Source: JACPLA01 sp035291905 (GTDB lineage: Bacteria > Bacteroidota > Ignavibacteria > UBA10030). Taken from it: 22,252 nt of DNA. The DNA lies in NCBI GenBank assembly GCA_035291905.1, contig DATDRF010000062.1, positions 1 through 22,252 of the forward strand, written 5' to 3'. The notes beneath the pieces were generated by a model. The model searched no databases, had not been told where the DNA came from, and worked only from the letters and a program-made list of their open reading frames with translations. The translations under genes were made by a program, and so were the position numbers. This document shows positions 7,954-15,239 of the stretch, one piece after another. Position 1 is the stretch's first letter, and the number at the start of each line of letters is the position of its first letter.

Positions 7954-8717
7954 GCCAGAATCACATCATTACAGTTGAATGCCGGGCCTTCGACGCATAC
8001 GAGAGAATACTTCTTCCCGCCGGAAGTTCGTTCCACCGGGCAGCCCTGACAGATGCCAATGCCGCATGCCATGTCTCCCTCAAGAGAGAGTTCGCATTCG
8101 ACGCGGTTCCCCCGGGCAAACTCAGAAAGCGCCTTCATCATTCGAGTCGGGCCGCATCCGAATATCTTTGTCCGCTTCGGCTTTTCCTTCATCCAAAAAT
8201 CCTCGAGGAGCTGCACCACCGTTCCGTGAAATCCCATGGACCCATCATCCGTTGCGACATGAACATTTTCGAGGTATTCCTGGGTCACATGCGCAGCCGT
8301 CCGTGCACCGAGGAACGACAGCATCGACTTTCCCTTCTTTCGGACATCATTTGCAAGCAAGGGGAACGGTGCGACTCCAAGCCCGCCGGCGACAATCACC
8401 GCCGTCTCATAAGCTCCATCCAATCCAAACGGAACACCCAACGGGCCAAGCAGATTCAGTGTTTCCCCAGGTTTCTTTCGCGCGAGCATTTCGGTTCCGC
8501 GCCCGACGACGTTAAAAAGAATCTCAATCAGATCCCCTTCCGTCCTTGAGATGCTGAATGGCCGCCTGAGGAGCGGGGAGGTGGATTCGCCAATTCGAAT
8601 ATTGACAAACTGCCCTGCCTTTGTTGCGCGGGCGATTTCACGTGACTCCAGAGAAAGGGCAAAGAGCCCCTCTGCGCGTTGTTCCCACGAAACGATTTTC
8701 ACATCCAGAATGCGCAT
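7950..8717 (-). CDS. pyrK: Dihydroorotate dehydrogenase electron transfer subunit
   Basis: PyrK passes electrons from PyrD to NAD through FAD and a [2Fe-2S] cluster. The 255-aa protein has the ferredoxin-reductase-like FAD motif RRPFSI (51-56), the nucleotide-binding VAGGLGVAPFPLLA (109-122) and IFGCGPTRMM. The cluster-binding cysteines are C218, C223, C226 and C241 (C-x4-C-x2-C-x14-C), the PyrK pattern. The ATG at 8717 is 14 nt after the TPR lipoprotein stop, and the gene overlaps pyrD by 4 bases. Confidence 0.96.
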   Translation of the reverse strand: MRILDVKIVSWEQRAEGLFALSLESREIARATKAGQFVNIRIGESTSPLLRRPFSISRTEGDLIEILFNVVGRGTEMLARKKPGETLNLLGPLGVPFGLDGAYETAVIVAGGLGVAPFPLLANDVRKKGKSMLSFLGARTAAHVTQEYLENVHVATDDGSMGFHGTVVQLLEDFWMKEKPKRTKIFGCGPTRMMKALSEFARGNRVECELSLEGDMACGIGICQGCPVERTSGGKKYSLVCVEGPAFNCNDVILA

Positions 8718-8731
8718 GCGTGCACTTCGGG

Positions 8732-10630
8732 CTACTGTTCCTTTTTCTTGACTGTTTTTTCTTTCTCCTGCACAGATGTTGCCGAGGAATCGGCATCGGA
8801 AACTTTTCTGGCAAGTACCTTGGGTCGAACAACAGCCGCATAGGGACTTCCGGCGTAGGTTTGAACCAGCGCTTTGTACTGGCTCAACGCACTATCCGGC
8901 TGGGATAGCCGATGTTCATAGATCCAACCCACCGTATAGACGCTTTTCGCAGCAAAGGGAGAAAGGGGGTATTCCGTTGAGATCTTCTTCAGGGCCGTGA
9001 TTGCCTGTCCGTAGTCGCCGGAATCAATGGTTGCCTCCGCTCTCTTGTACAGCACTTCACTTTCGTCCGGCCCTGAGCTCTCAACCGGGACGCCAAGCTG
9101 AATCTTGGATCTCATCGCGTAGACTGACTTCGGATAGTCGTCGATGATTGACTGCAACAACTCCTCGCCGTTGCCAAATCCACGATCAGGGTTCGACAAC
9201 GCCAATTCCGCCATGACGTATTTGATGCGCGGAGTCCTTACCGTGTCGTCGATTCCCTTCAACGCTTCCCTGTACCAGAACAAAGCCGAGTCGGGATTCT
9301 CGATATCGACATAGAACAGTTCTGCCAGCTCGAAGCTATTTTCAGCAAGGACTGAGCGGAGCGAATCGGGACTGAGCCGGGGAGCCCTGGCGGTTGCCGA
9401 ATCAGCAGGCAAGCTGTCGGGAGCCGCAACATCAGCCAAAAGGCTGTCGGTTTTTCCCCGCAAGCTTGTCAGGGAGAAATACCTTGTGAATCCCATTTGT
9501 TTCCTGCGACCTTCTGCAATGAACTCTGCCACAGGAAAAGTCGTTGACCTTTGGTACGAGTCTCGGGCTTGCCGATAGTCGGCCCTCTCGTGCTCGTACA
9601 ATTTCGCAAGCTCAAAGGAGGCCCGTGACCCAAGTTCCGTCCGGGCTGCCGTCGTGTCCACTTTGACCAAATCATCGACAGCCTCATCGACCCTTCCCGC
9701 CTGACCGAAGGTCTTCCCCCGTTCGAAGAGTATCTCTTTTGTGTTTTGCGCAAACTGAAAGTCGTCGAGCATCGCATCCGACACGCGCAGAGCGTCATCG
9801 AGTCTTTCCAATGACCGTAGCGTTCGGATGTGTTCCAGAAGTGACCGGCACTTGAATTGCGCGTTGGCGGAATTATCTGCTGCAAGCCGGAACATTTCGG
9901 CGGCCTCTTCATGGCGTCGAAGTCCGTTCAGCTTTTCACCTTCCCGGTAGTACGCCCATGCCCTCATCTCATCGTCCTCCGTGATGTCCCGCAGGCGGGC
10001 ATACATTTCCAGGGACTTTTCATGCCGATTCCCCCGTTCATGAACAACTCCCAATATGTCGGTGACGGCAGCAGCGACATCTGAATCCTCGTCCTGTTCT
10101 GCTTCGGCCAGCAGGGCCATTCCCGATTCAACTGCCTGGTCATCCTTCTTAAGACGGGCAAGGGTCCTCACGTACCAGAGGCGAGCCTCGCGATTGAGAG
10201 GTGAATCAGGATAACCGGAGAAGAATTCCGTAAACTTCCGTTCTGCTTTCAGATATTCAGACTGATAGTAGTACGACTTTCCGATCAACATCAATGCATC
10301 ATCCACAAGTGCGCTCGAAGGATAGAACTGAAGGATATTCGAGCATTTGTCGATGACCGTTGTCAGCTTTTGCCGTACTGAACTTTGAACCTGCGGGGGC
10401 TTGTCGGTGAATCCGCGAATCCCCGAGAGCTGCTCCGCGCCGACGATTTCAGCCTCGGCATCATCAAAAGCGCGGCGTGCATTGTAGTAAGAGTTGAAGT
10501 ATGCGACGGTGTTCTGGTAGCCGTTAGAGATCGAATCACCCACGTATTCGAAGAAAGAACAACCGCCAACGGAAGTCAGGATCAGCAAAAGCGGGGGAAG
10601 AAAGAAACGGGAGGCCGGGAACGATTTCAT
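8732..10630 (-). CDS. TPR-repeat outer-membrane-type lipoprotein
   Basis: Starting at ATG 10630 the protein has 632 aa and a lipoprotein signal: a hydrophobic core ending in VGGC with the lipidated Cys24. A TTG 13 codons upstream is less likely. The mature part is almost entirely helical TPR-like repeats, with patterns such as ALMLIGKSYYYQSEYLKAE, AWAYYREGEKLNGLRRHEEA and AVYTVGWIYEHR-like units towards the end, plus a low-complexity Ser/Asp/Ala linker around residues 400-430 and a charged Lys/Glu tail. The segment FNSYYNARRAFDDAE just after the lipobox resembles the start of large TPR lipoproteins of Bacteroidota (SprE/PorW type, from memory). The function is unknown: a periplasmic or outer-membrane assembly scaffold is plausible. 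It sits between the second SDR gene and pyrK without metabolic logic. Confidence 0.8.
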   Translation of the reverse strand: MKSFPASRFFLPPLLLILTSVGGCSFFEYVGDSISNGYQNTVAYFNSYYNARRAFDDAEAEIVGAEQLSGIRGFTDKPPQVQSSVRQKLTTVIDKCSNILQFYPSSALVDDALMLIGKSYYYQSEYLKAERKFTEFFSGYPDSPLNREARLWYVRTLARLKKDDQAVESGMALLAEAEQDEDSDVAAAVTDILGVVHERGNRHEKSLEMYARLRDITEDDEMRAWAYYREGEKLNGLRRHEEAAEMFRLAADNSANAQFKCRSLLEHIRTLRSLERLDDALRVSDAMLDDFQFAQNTKEILFERGKTFGQAGRVDEAVDDLVKVDTTAARTELGSRASFELAKLYEHERADYRQARDSYQRSTTFPVAEFIAEGRRKQMGFTRYFSLTSLRGKTDSLLADVAAPDSLPADSATARAPRLSPDSLRSVLAENSFELAELFYVDIENPDSALFWYREALKGIDDTVRTPRIKYVMAELALSNPDRGFGNGEELLQSIIDDYPKSVYAMRSKIQLGVPVESSGPDESEVLYKRAEATIDSGDYGQAITALKKISTEYPLSPFAAKSVYTVGWIYEHRLSQPDSALSQYKALVQTYAGSPYAAVVRPKVLARKVSDADSSATSVQEKEKTVKKKEQ

Positions 10631-10676
10631 TGCACCGTGTAAGTTATCAAAAAAGCGGGTGCTTATCAAGAGTTGC

Positions 10677-11384
10677 TCACGGTTTGGTGGGACGAATGTC
10701 GATTTCGCTCACCATTGCCCGTTCGGGCATGGTGACAGCGAGAAGAACCGCCTCAGCGACATCCTGCGGGGAGAGGATCCTCTGTCTCTTCTCCGGATCC
10801 CTGTTGTCGTTGAAAGTCGTATCGACGGATCCGGGGCAGATGGCTACAACACGGATATTGTGTTCGCGCTCTTCAAGCATAAGGCAACGGGAGAGTCCCA
10901 GGAGCGCCCATTTTGTTGCGGCGTATCCAGCCCCGCCGATGAATGCGTTCTTCCCGGCCAGCGAAGAGATATTTACGATGACCCCCCGCTTGTTCTTTTC
11001 CATGATAGGTAATGCCAGTTTTGTGCAGTGGACGAGCGCTCTCACATTGAGCTTCCACATGTCGTCAAGATCTCTCATCGCAAGGCTTCGAATGGGAGCG
11101 AACCTGCCAATTCCCGCGTTGTTCACGAGAATGTCGATCCGTCCGTGCCGCTTCGCGGTATCTTCAAAGACTCGTGCTGCAGCGGCGTCATCGGTGATGT
11201 CTGCTGCGGCAACCTCAGCGGTCCACCCCCTCTTTTCGATCCCAATCCGAACAGTCTCCAGTTCCTTCCCTGACCTTGAAACCAGAACAACGTGGGCGCC
11301 CTCCTCGGCAAGTGAAACGGCAATCGCCTTTCCAATTCCCCTGCCCGCTCCGGTTACGACTGCAACGGAATCTTTGAGCCTCAT
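10677..11384 (-). CDS. Short-chain dehydrogenase/reductase (SDR 1)
   Basis: This is a classical NAD(P)-dependent SDR of 235 aa. It has TGAGRGIG (11-18), the structural NNAG (88-91), and the catalytic Ser141, Tyr154 and Lys158 (NISS...YAATK). The C-terminal VSEIDIRPTKP is a form common in small SDRs, including bacterial sepiapterin-reductase-like enzymes. Its ATG overlaps the stop of the upstream SDR by 4 bases. Neighbouring folE and PTPS genes suggest pteridine reduction, but SDR substrate cannot be read from sequence and 3-oxoacyl or generic alcohol dehydrogenase activity is possible. Confidence 0.88.
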   Translation of the reverse strand: MRLKDSVAVVTGAGRGIGKAIAVSLAEEGAHVVLVSRSGKELETVRIGIEKRGWTAEVAAADITDDAAAARVFEDTAKRHGRIDILVNNAGIGRFAPIRSLAMRDLDDMWKLNVRALVHCTKLALPIMEKNKRGVIVNISSLAGKNAFIGGAGYAATKWALLGLSRCLMLEEREHNIRVVAICPGSVDTTFNDNRDPEKRQRILSPQDVAEAVLLAVTMPERAMVSEIDIRPTKP

Positions 11385-12082
11385 ACCTTCAAATCTCCCT
11401 GCTGCGGACGAAATGCTATTTCCTCCACCATCATCGAAGCAGGAAGATGCACGATCCGCACAACAAGTTCAGCGATGTCGGCCGGTTTCATCATCCGGTG
11501 TTGGAACCGCGAGCGGTTCTTTGCGCTCCACATGGACGTTACCGTCGCCCCAGGGTAGACGTTAAGAATCTTGATGTTGCTCTGTCTCACTTCTTCACGC
11601 AGTACGTTCATCAGGGTCGCCCCCGCAGATTTCGACGCCGAGTAGACGCCCGAGCCGGTATAGAGGGTTTTCGCAGCATACGAAATAATGTTGATGATGA
11701 GGCCGCTGCGTCTCTTCAGCATGGAAGGGAGCATTGTTTTGGTGAGAAGGAACATTCCCCGCACATTCGTTTCCATCACAGCATCGAATTCCTTCGTGCT
11801 CGTCAAAGCAAAGTCTTTAAAATAGGTCACGCCCGCGTTGTTGACGAGGACATCAAGTTTGCCCAGCGATGCAACAATCTTTCCGACTTTTCGAACGCTT
11901 GCTTCATTGCGAACGTCGCACCGGATCGGAATGAACCTGCCGCCTCCCTTCCCGATCTCTTTCTTCAGAGCCCGCAGGCGATCCGTGTTCCTTCCGCAGC
12001 CAACCACGGCGTATCCCTCACGCGCGAACCGGCGTGCAACCGCCTCGCCGATTCCCGATCCCGCCCCTGAGACGAGGACCAT
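11381..12082 (-). CDS. Short-chain dehydrogenase/reductase, sepiapterin-reductase-like candidate (SDR 2)
   Basis: This classical SDR has SGAGSGIG (5-12), NNAG (81-84), Ser134, Tyr147 and Lys151 (NIIS...YSASK), 233 aa from ATG 12082. A TTG at 12112 would add ten residues and overlap folE by 11 bases. Neither start has a good ribosome binding site. The C-terminal pattern PGATVTSMW, MMKPADIAELVV and MVEEIAFRPQQGD resembles, from memory, the sepiapterin reductase of Chlorobaculum tepidum. Because folE lies immediately upstream and PTPS before that, a role in reducing 6-pyruvoyl-tetrahydropterin or sepiapterin is inferred. Similar C-termini occur in other SDRs, so the substrate is uncertain. Confidence 0.85.
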   Translation of the reverse strand: MVLVSGAGSGIGEAVARRFAREGYAVVGCGRNTDRLRALKKEIGKGGGRFIPIRCDVRNEASVRKVGKIVASLGKLDVLVNNAGVTYFKDFALTSTKEFDAVMETNVRGMFLLTKTMLPSMLKRRSGLIINIISYAAKTLYTGSGVYSASKSAGATLMNVLREEVRQSNIKILNVYPGATVTSMWSAKNRSRFQHRMMKPADIAELVVRIVHLPASMMVEEIAFRPQQGDLKV

Positions 12083-12101
12083 ACCTTTGGCTTTGTTGTC
12101 T

Positions 12102-12683
12102 CTACCTGGCAAGGTTCGGTCCGACTAACGTGAGAAACTCGTTTCTTGTCTTTACATCGTTTCTAAAACTCCCAAGCATGGCGCTGGTCGTAGCCACCGA
12201 GTGCTGTTTTTCAACTCCACGCATCATCATGCAGAGGTGCCTCGCCTCGATGATGACTCCCACGCCGAGGGGGTTCAACCATTCGAACAAGGTATCGGCA
12301 ATCTGCTGTGCTAACCGTTCCTGAACCTGAAGACGACGGGAAAAAACATCGACAATGCGCGGTATTTTGCTCAGGCCGATGATCTTCCCTTTGGGGACAT
12401 AGGCGACATGACACTTTCCATAGAACGGAAGCAGGTGGTGTTCGCAAAGACTGAAGAAGTCGATCTCCTTCACGATAACCATTTCACTGTAACGTTCCTT
12501 GAAGACAGCTCCGTTCATCACTTCATCAATATCTTTCTTGTAACCCTGGAGCAGAAATTCGTACATCGTGGCAACCCTCGAAGGAGTCTTTTCGAGCCCC
12601 TCCCTCTTTGGATCTTCCCCCCACTCAATCAACAACTGGCTGATGAGTTTTTCCGTGTTTTGAATATTCACTGGCATTTTCAT
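12102..12683 (-). CDS. folE: GTP cyclohydrolase I
   Basis: FolE converts GTP to 7,8-dihydroneopterin triphosphate, the first step to folate, biopterin and, via QueD, queuosine. The 193-aa protein has all key residues: zinc ligands Cys80, His83 and Cys151, with catalytic His82 and His149, in SLCEHHLLPF and EARHLCMMMRGV. KIIGLSKIPRIVDVFSRRLQ and QERLAQQIAD are also characteristic. ATG 12683 overlaps the PTPS stop by 4 bases; GGAG sits too close to it but is well spaced for ATG 12677, so the real start may be two codons later. The SDR genes follow directly. folC, several genes downstream on the same strand, also belongs to folate metabolism. Confidence 0.97.
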   Translation of the reverse strand: MKMPVNIQNTEKLISQLLIEWGEDPKREGLEKTPSRVATMYEFLLQGYKKDIDEVMNGAVFKERYSEMVIVKEIDFFSLCEHHLLPFYGKCHVAYVPKGKIIGLSKIPRIVDVFSRRLQVQERLAQQIADTLFEWLNPLGVGVIIEARHLCMMMRGVEKQHSVATTSAMLGSFRNDVKTRNEFLTLVGPNLAR

Positions 12684-13096
12684 TCTCCGCGATACTCAAC
12701 AACGTTGTTCTCCGTTTCATGCAGACGAATGGAAAAAAGTCTCCCATCCTTGACTCTTGGAGCAAGTATGTCCCAAATAACCACGGCGATGTTTTCCGCG
12801 GTCGGAACCAACCCTTGAAAGAACTCGACATCGTGGTTCAAATGCTTGTGGTCGAGCCGGGAAAGCACCTCTTCCTGAATGATGTGCTTGAGTTTCTTGA
12901 GGTCAATCACATATCCCGAATTCTCCCCGGGCGTGCCGGCGACCGTTACTTCGAGGACATAGTTGTGTCCGTGTCCATGGGGATTGGCACACTTGTCGAA
13001 GAGGGCGTTGTTTTCGGCTTCGGACAAAGCAGGATTGTATAAACGATGAGAGGCGCTGAACGTCGAGCGGCGAGTGACATAAACGGTGCGTTTCAT
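12680..13096 (-). CDS. 6-pyruvoyl-tetrahydropterin synthase / QueD family
   Basis: Members of this zinc fold act on dihydroneopterin triphosphate to give 6-pyruvoyl-tetrahydropterin (PTPS) or 6-carboxy-tetrahydropterin (QueD). In this 138-aa protein the zinc ligands are His17 (FSASHRL) and His42/His44, and Cys36 is the likely catalytic residue (CANPHGHGHNY). LDHKHLN, PTAENIAVVIWD and ETENN follow. Both the spacing Cys-x5-His-Gly-His and the ETENN ending fit animal-type PTPS better than E. coli QueD, which ends in a Cys-rich ETCTAGC segment (from memory). It is coupled to folE by a 4-base overlap and begins 3 nt after the bcp stop. No other queuosine genes are present in the window. Confidence 0.9.
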   Translation of the reverse strand: MKRTVYVTRRSTFSASHRLYNPALSEAENNALFDKCANPHGHGHNYVLEVTVAGTPGENSGYVIDLKKLKHIIQEEVLSRLDHKHLNHDVEFFQGLVPTAENIAVVIWDILAPRVKDGRLFSIRLHETENNVVEYRGE

Positions 13097-13099
13097 TGG

Positions 13100-13555
13100 T
13101 CAGATGTGCTCCAAGACTTGTTCAGTGTGTCCGTCCACTTTCACCTTTCGGAATATCGCCGATATCTTCCCGTTCTCATCAATGACGAACGTAGACCTTT
13201 CGATGCCCATAAACGTGCGTCCGTACAGGGTCTTCTTTTTCCAAACTCCATACGCCTTGATCGACTTTCTTTCGGGATCACTGAGAAGCCGGAATTTCAG
13301 TCCGTATTTCGCTGAAAAGCGTTCGTGCGATTCGACGCTGTCCGCGCTGATGCCAAGAACAACCGCACCCGAAGAACCAATCGGACGAAGATGCTCATTG
13401 AACGAGCATGCCTCCTTCGTGCAACCGGGTGTATCGTCTTTCGGATAGAAATACAGAATAACCTTCTTCCCCCGCAGATCTTTGAGTCGAAGGTTCGATT
13501 CACCCCCTGTAACGGGAAGATCGAAGTCGGGAGCCTTGTCTCCAACATTCAGCAT
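13100..13555 (-). CDS. bcp: Thiol peroxidase Bcp/PrxQ
   Basis: This is a peroxiredoxin of the PrxQ/Bcp subfamily, reducing peroxides and organic hydroperoxides with thioredoxin. The 151-aa protein has VGDKAPDFDLP at the N-terminus, YPKDDTPGCTKEAC with peroxidatic Cys45 and resolving Cys50 spaced by four residues as in PrxQ, and RSTFVIDENGKI. It lies 13 nt after the DUF4149-like gene and 3 nt before the PTPS gene, so all are probably cotranscribed. It is the second peroxiredoxin within 1.5 kb. Confidence 0.95.
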   Translation of the reverse strand: MLNVGDKAPDFDLPVTGGESNLRLKDLRGKKVILYFYPKDDTPGCTKEACSFNEHLRPIGSSGAVVLGISADSVESHERFSAKYGLKFRLLSDPERKSIKAYGVWKKKTLYGRTFMGIERSTFVIDENGKISAIFRKVKVDGHTEQVLEHI

Positions 13556-13568
13556 GGTTCCGAGTCTC

Positions 13569-14033
13569 TCAAAATGGCAGGATAAGTATGATCACAACGC
13601 TGATTCCAAAGAAAAGGTTCGCTCCAAGCGTCATCATCGATCGTCCCCATGAACGGATCGCCGGTGATTCCCCCGAGTTCTTGCTTTCTCCTCCCGAGAT
13701 CGAGTGCTGCGCGAGCAAGCGCGGCAGCACGGTGTACCGGAAATGGACGGTGAGGAGTAGCGCAACGGAGACAAAACTCATCGCGAGCCGCAGCTTGAGG
13801 CCGAGCGAACCTGAAAGCAACAGGAGCTGAAGAAAGAGGGTGGCAAGCAAAAGTAATTGCAGACCCGCAAGGAGTCCGTGGAACCGCTTAAAAACAAGGA
13901 GCATCAATGCGCCGGCGTCTTCGGGGGACGTTATTCGCGAAGAAGGCGCAACGATGACAAGCAAAACGGTCGTACCGCCAACCCACAACGCAAGGGAAAT
14001 GAATTGAAGGACCAGGACCAGATACGTCATCAT
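13569..14033 (-). CDS. DUF4149-like integral membrane protein
   Basis: From ATG 14033 the protein is 154 aa with four hydrophobic segments (about residues 4-27, 45-76, 80-98 and 130-153). The N-terminal FISLALWVGGTTVLLVIVAPS recalls the DUF4149/TMEM205-like family, in which a Trp-x-Gly-Gly precedes an Ala-Pro. Function is unknown. The open frame extends to ATG 14078, but that part spans a hairpin that looks like the terminator of the upstream peroxiredoxin gene, so I chose the later ATG-ATG pair (14033/14030). It would be the first gene of the cluster leading into bcp, PTPS and folE. Confidence 0.65.
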   Translation of the reverse strand: MMTYLVLVLQFISLALWVGGTTVLLVIVAPSSRITSPEDAGALMLLVFKRFHGLLAGLQLLLLATLFLQLLLLSGSLGLKLRLAMSFVSVALLLTVHFRYTVLPRLLAQHSISGGESKNSGESPAIRSWGRSMMTLGANLFFGISVVIILILPF

Positions 14034-14043
14034 GGCGGCAGGC

Positions 14044-14075
14044 AAAAAGAACAGCGGGTCGAACGAGCGACCCGC
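14044..14075 (-). terminator. Probable intrinsic terminator after the peroxiredoxin gene
   Basis: On the minus strand GCGGGTCG (14075-14068) pairs perfectly with CGACCCGC (14061-14054) around a 6-nt loop, followed by TGTTCTTTTT. It lies directly after the peroxiredoxin stop at 14080. The T-tract is interrupted, so termination may be partial. Confidence 0.65.
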
Positions 14076-14079
14076 CATT

Positions 14080-14550
14080 TCATTTGAGAGCAGTAAGGGC
14101 CGATGTTATCTCCTCGTAATTCGGCTCCGTACCCGGAATCTCGGAGATCCAGGCATATGCGACTTTCCCTCCCTTGTCGAGCACAAACACCGACCGCTTG
14201 GCCGCGGTGTACCCGGGAATCCCGAAATCCTTGTAGATACCGGCATACGTCGTGCTGACGCTTCGATCATAATCGCTGAGGAGAAGAAACTGCAGTTTGT
14301 TCTGGGTGGCAAAGGCCTTGTTCGCGAACGGACTGTCGACACTGATGCCGACTACATGGGCATTCAGTGAGTTCAGGCGGGCCATGGAATCCTGGAGCGC
14401 ACACATTTCCTTTGTGCACACTCCCGTAAACGCACCGGGATAGAACGCCAGGACGGTATTCTTCCCGAGGAATTCTTTCAACGTGTGTGATTTCTTGTCG
14501 AAGTCAAAAAGAGTGAAATCGGGGGCATTATCCCCTACTTTGATCGGCAT
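14080..14550 (-). CDS. Peroxiredoxin (AhpE-like / AhpC-TSA family)
   Basis: This cytoplasmic thiol peroxidase has 156 aa from ATG 14550. That start has a textbook AGGAGG five nt upstream (mRNA AGGAGGTAATC-ATG) and begins MPIKVGDNAPDF, as the family does; the longer frame to 14604 has no support. FYPGAFTGVCTKEMC holds the peroxidatic Cys45, with Thr42 in the usual position, and a second Cys50 that could act as resolving residue. The SVDSPFANKAFA and KRSVFVLDKGGKV segments are typical of the AhpE/Prx1-like group. It lies 116 nt downstream of a PerR-type regulator on the same strand and is a probable target and operon partner. Confidence 0.93.
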   Translation of the reverse strand: MPIKVGDNAPDFTLFDFDKKSHTLKEFLGKNTVLAFYPGAFTGVCTKEMCALQDSMARLNSLNAHVVGISVDSPFANKAFATQNKLQFLLLSDYDRSVSTTYAGIYKDFGIPGYTAAKRSVFVLDKGGKVAYAWISEIPGTEPNYEEITSALTALK

Positions 14551-14606
14551 GATTACCTCCTGCGTGTTTTTGGGACAAGCCCTCGACGGGGCGAATAGAG
14601 ACAAAG

Positions 14607-14639
14607 ACCCCCTTCGTCTTTCACAGAAAGACCGGGGGT
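14607..14639 (-). promoter_or_regulatory. Strong hairpin between perR and the peroxiredoxin gene
   Basis: Stem GTCTTTC (14616-14622) with GAAAGAC (14626-14632) around a 3-nt loop continues, after a small asymmetric bulge, as ACCCCC (14607-14612) with GGGGGT (14634-14639). On the minus strand it is followed only by CTTTGTCT, so termination would be weak. It may be an attenuator, a processing site or an mRNA stabiliser separating the two genes. Confidence 0.5.
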
Positions 14640-14666
14640 ACCGTCCATGGGAAATCGAGGGGAAGG

Positions 14667-15062
14667 CTACTCTTTAAGAAGACACTCAGAACAGGTTCCA
14701 AAGAAATCCAACCTGTGCGCATGAACCACGCCCGGCACGGAATTCTTGACCCGATCATTGAGGTCTTCCTGAGGGGGTACATCGAGATCTTTGACCCCAC
14801 CGCATTGAAGACACACGAAGTGATAGTGCTCATCAACGAATGCGTCGTAGCGGCGGGATGTTTCTCCGAGGTCGAGCTCCCGAATCTTTCCCTGTTGCTT
14901 GAGAATATTCAGATTCCGATAGACAGTTCCAAGCGAAATCCTGGGCATTTGCTCCCGCACCCTCTCGAATACCCACTCGGCCGTCGGATGTGATCGTGTT
15001 TTTCGAAGCGTCTGGAAGATTCTTTCACGTTGCTTACTGCGTTTCGTAATCAAGTTTTGCAT
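14667..15062 (-). CDS. perR: Fur-family transcriptional regulator, PerR type
   Basis: This is a 131-aa metal-dependent repressor. The N-terminal winged helix ends with RISLGTVYRNLNIL. The regulatory metal site matches Bacillus PerR: His25, Asp73 (in RRYD), His79 and His81 (HYHFVCLQC) and Asp92. Asp73 in place of Glu is the feature that separates peroxide-sensing PerR from iron-sensing Fur. Structural zinc cysteines are Cys84/Cys87 and Cys124/Cys127. The start has GAGG seven nt upstream and a consensus promoter. A palindrome over the -35 box could be its own operator. The peroxiredoxin gene is next downstream. Confidence 0.9.
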   Translation of the reverse strand: MQNLITKRSKQRERIFQTLRKTRSHPTAEWVFERVREQMPRISLGTVYRNLNILKQQGKIRELDLGETSRRYDAFVDEHYHFVCLQCGGVKDLDVPPQEDLNDRVKNSVPGVVHAHRLDFFGTCSECLLKE

Positions 15063-15097
15063 GAATATTCCTCGTAAAGTTAAGCCTCCACACGAAA

Positions 15098-15126
15098 AAT
15101 ATATCTAATATTGAGAGGAATGTCAA
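15098..15126 (-). promoter_or_regulatory. Sigma70-type promoter of perR
   Basis: On the minus strand TTGACA (15126-15121), a 17-nt spacer and TATATT (15103-15098) give a near-consensus promoter about 35 nt before the perR start codon. Confidence 0.78.
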
Positions 15127-15137
15127 GAAACATTCCT
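15116..15137. promoter_or_regulatory. Palindromic operator candidate over the perR -35 box
   Basis: AGGAATGT (15116-15123) is a perfect inverted repeat of ACATTCCT (15130-15137) with a 6-nt spacer, and it covers the -35 element of the perR promoter. The sequence is not the classical PerR or Fur box, so autoregulation is inferred from position only. It also lies in the shared region with the divergent exported-protein gene. Confidence 0.5.
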
Positions 15138-15239
15138 AAAATCATACCTGTTTGTCCTAAAAAAGGAACTCTCCCCCATGTCGCTCTGTTCAACTCATGT
15201 CACGCGATTCTCTTCGCAAACAGTTAGAAGGAGGAAGGA

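Noticed and set aside
13097..13560. Riboswitch (THF or preQ1) in front of the PTPS/folE genes
   Set aside because: PTPS starts 3 nt after the bcp stop, and bcp 13 nt after the gene before it, leaving no leader to hold a riboswitch.
14034..14078. Earlier ATG (14078) for the DUF4149-like gene
   Set aside because: The extra residues span the hairpin and T-rich tract that look like the terminator of the peroxiredoxin gene; the hydrophobic protein starts naturally at 14033/14030.
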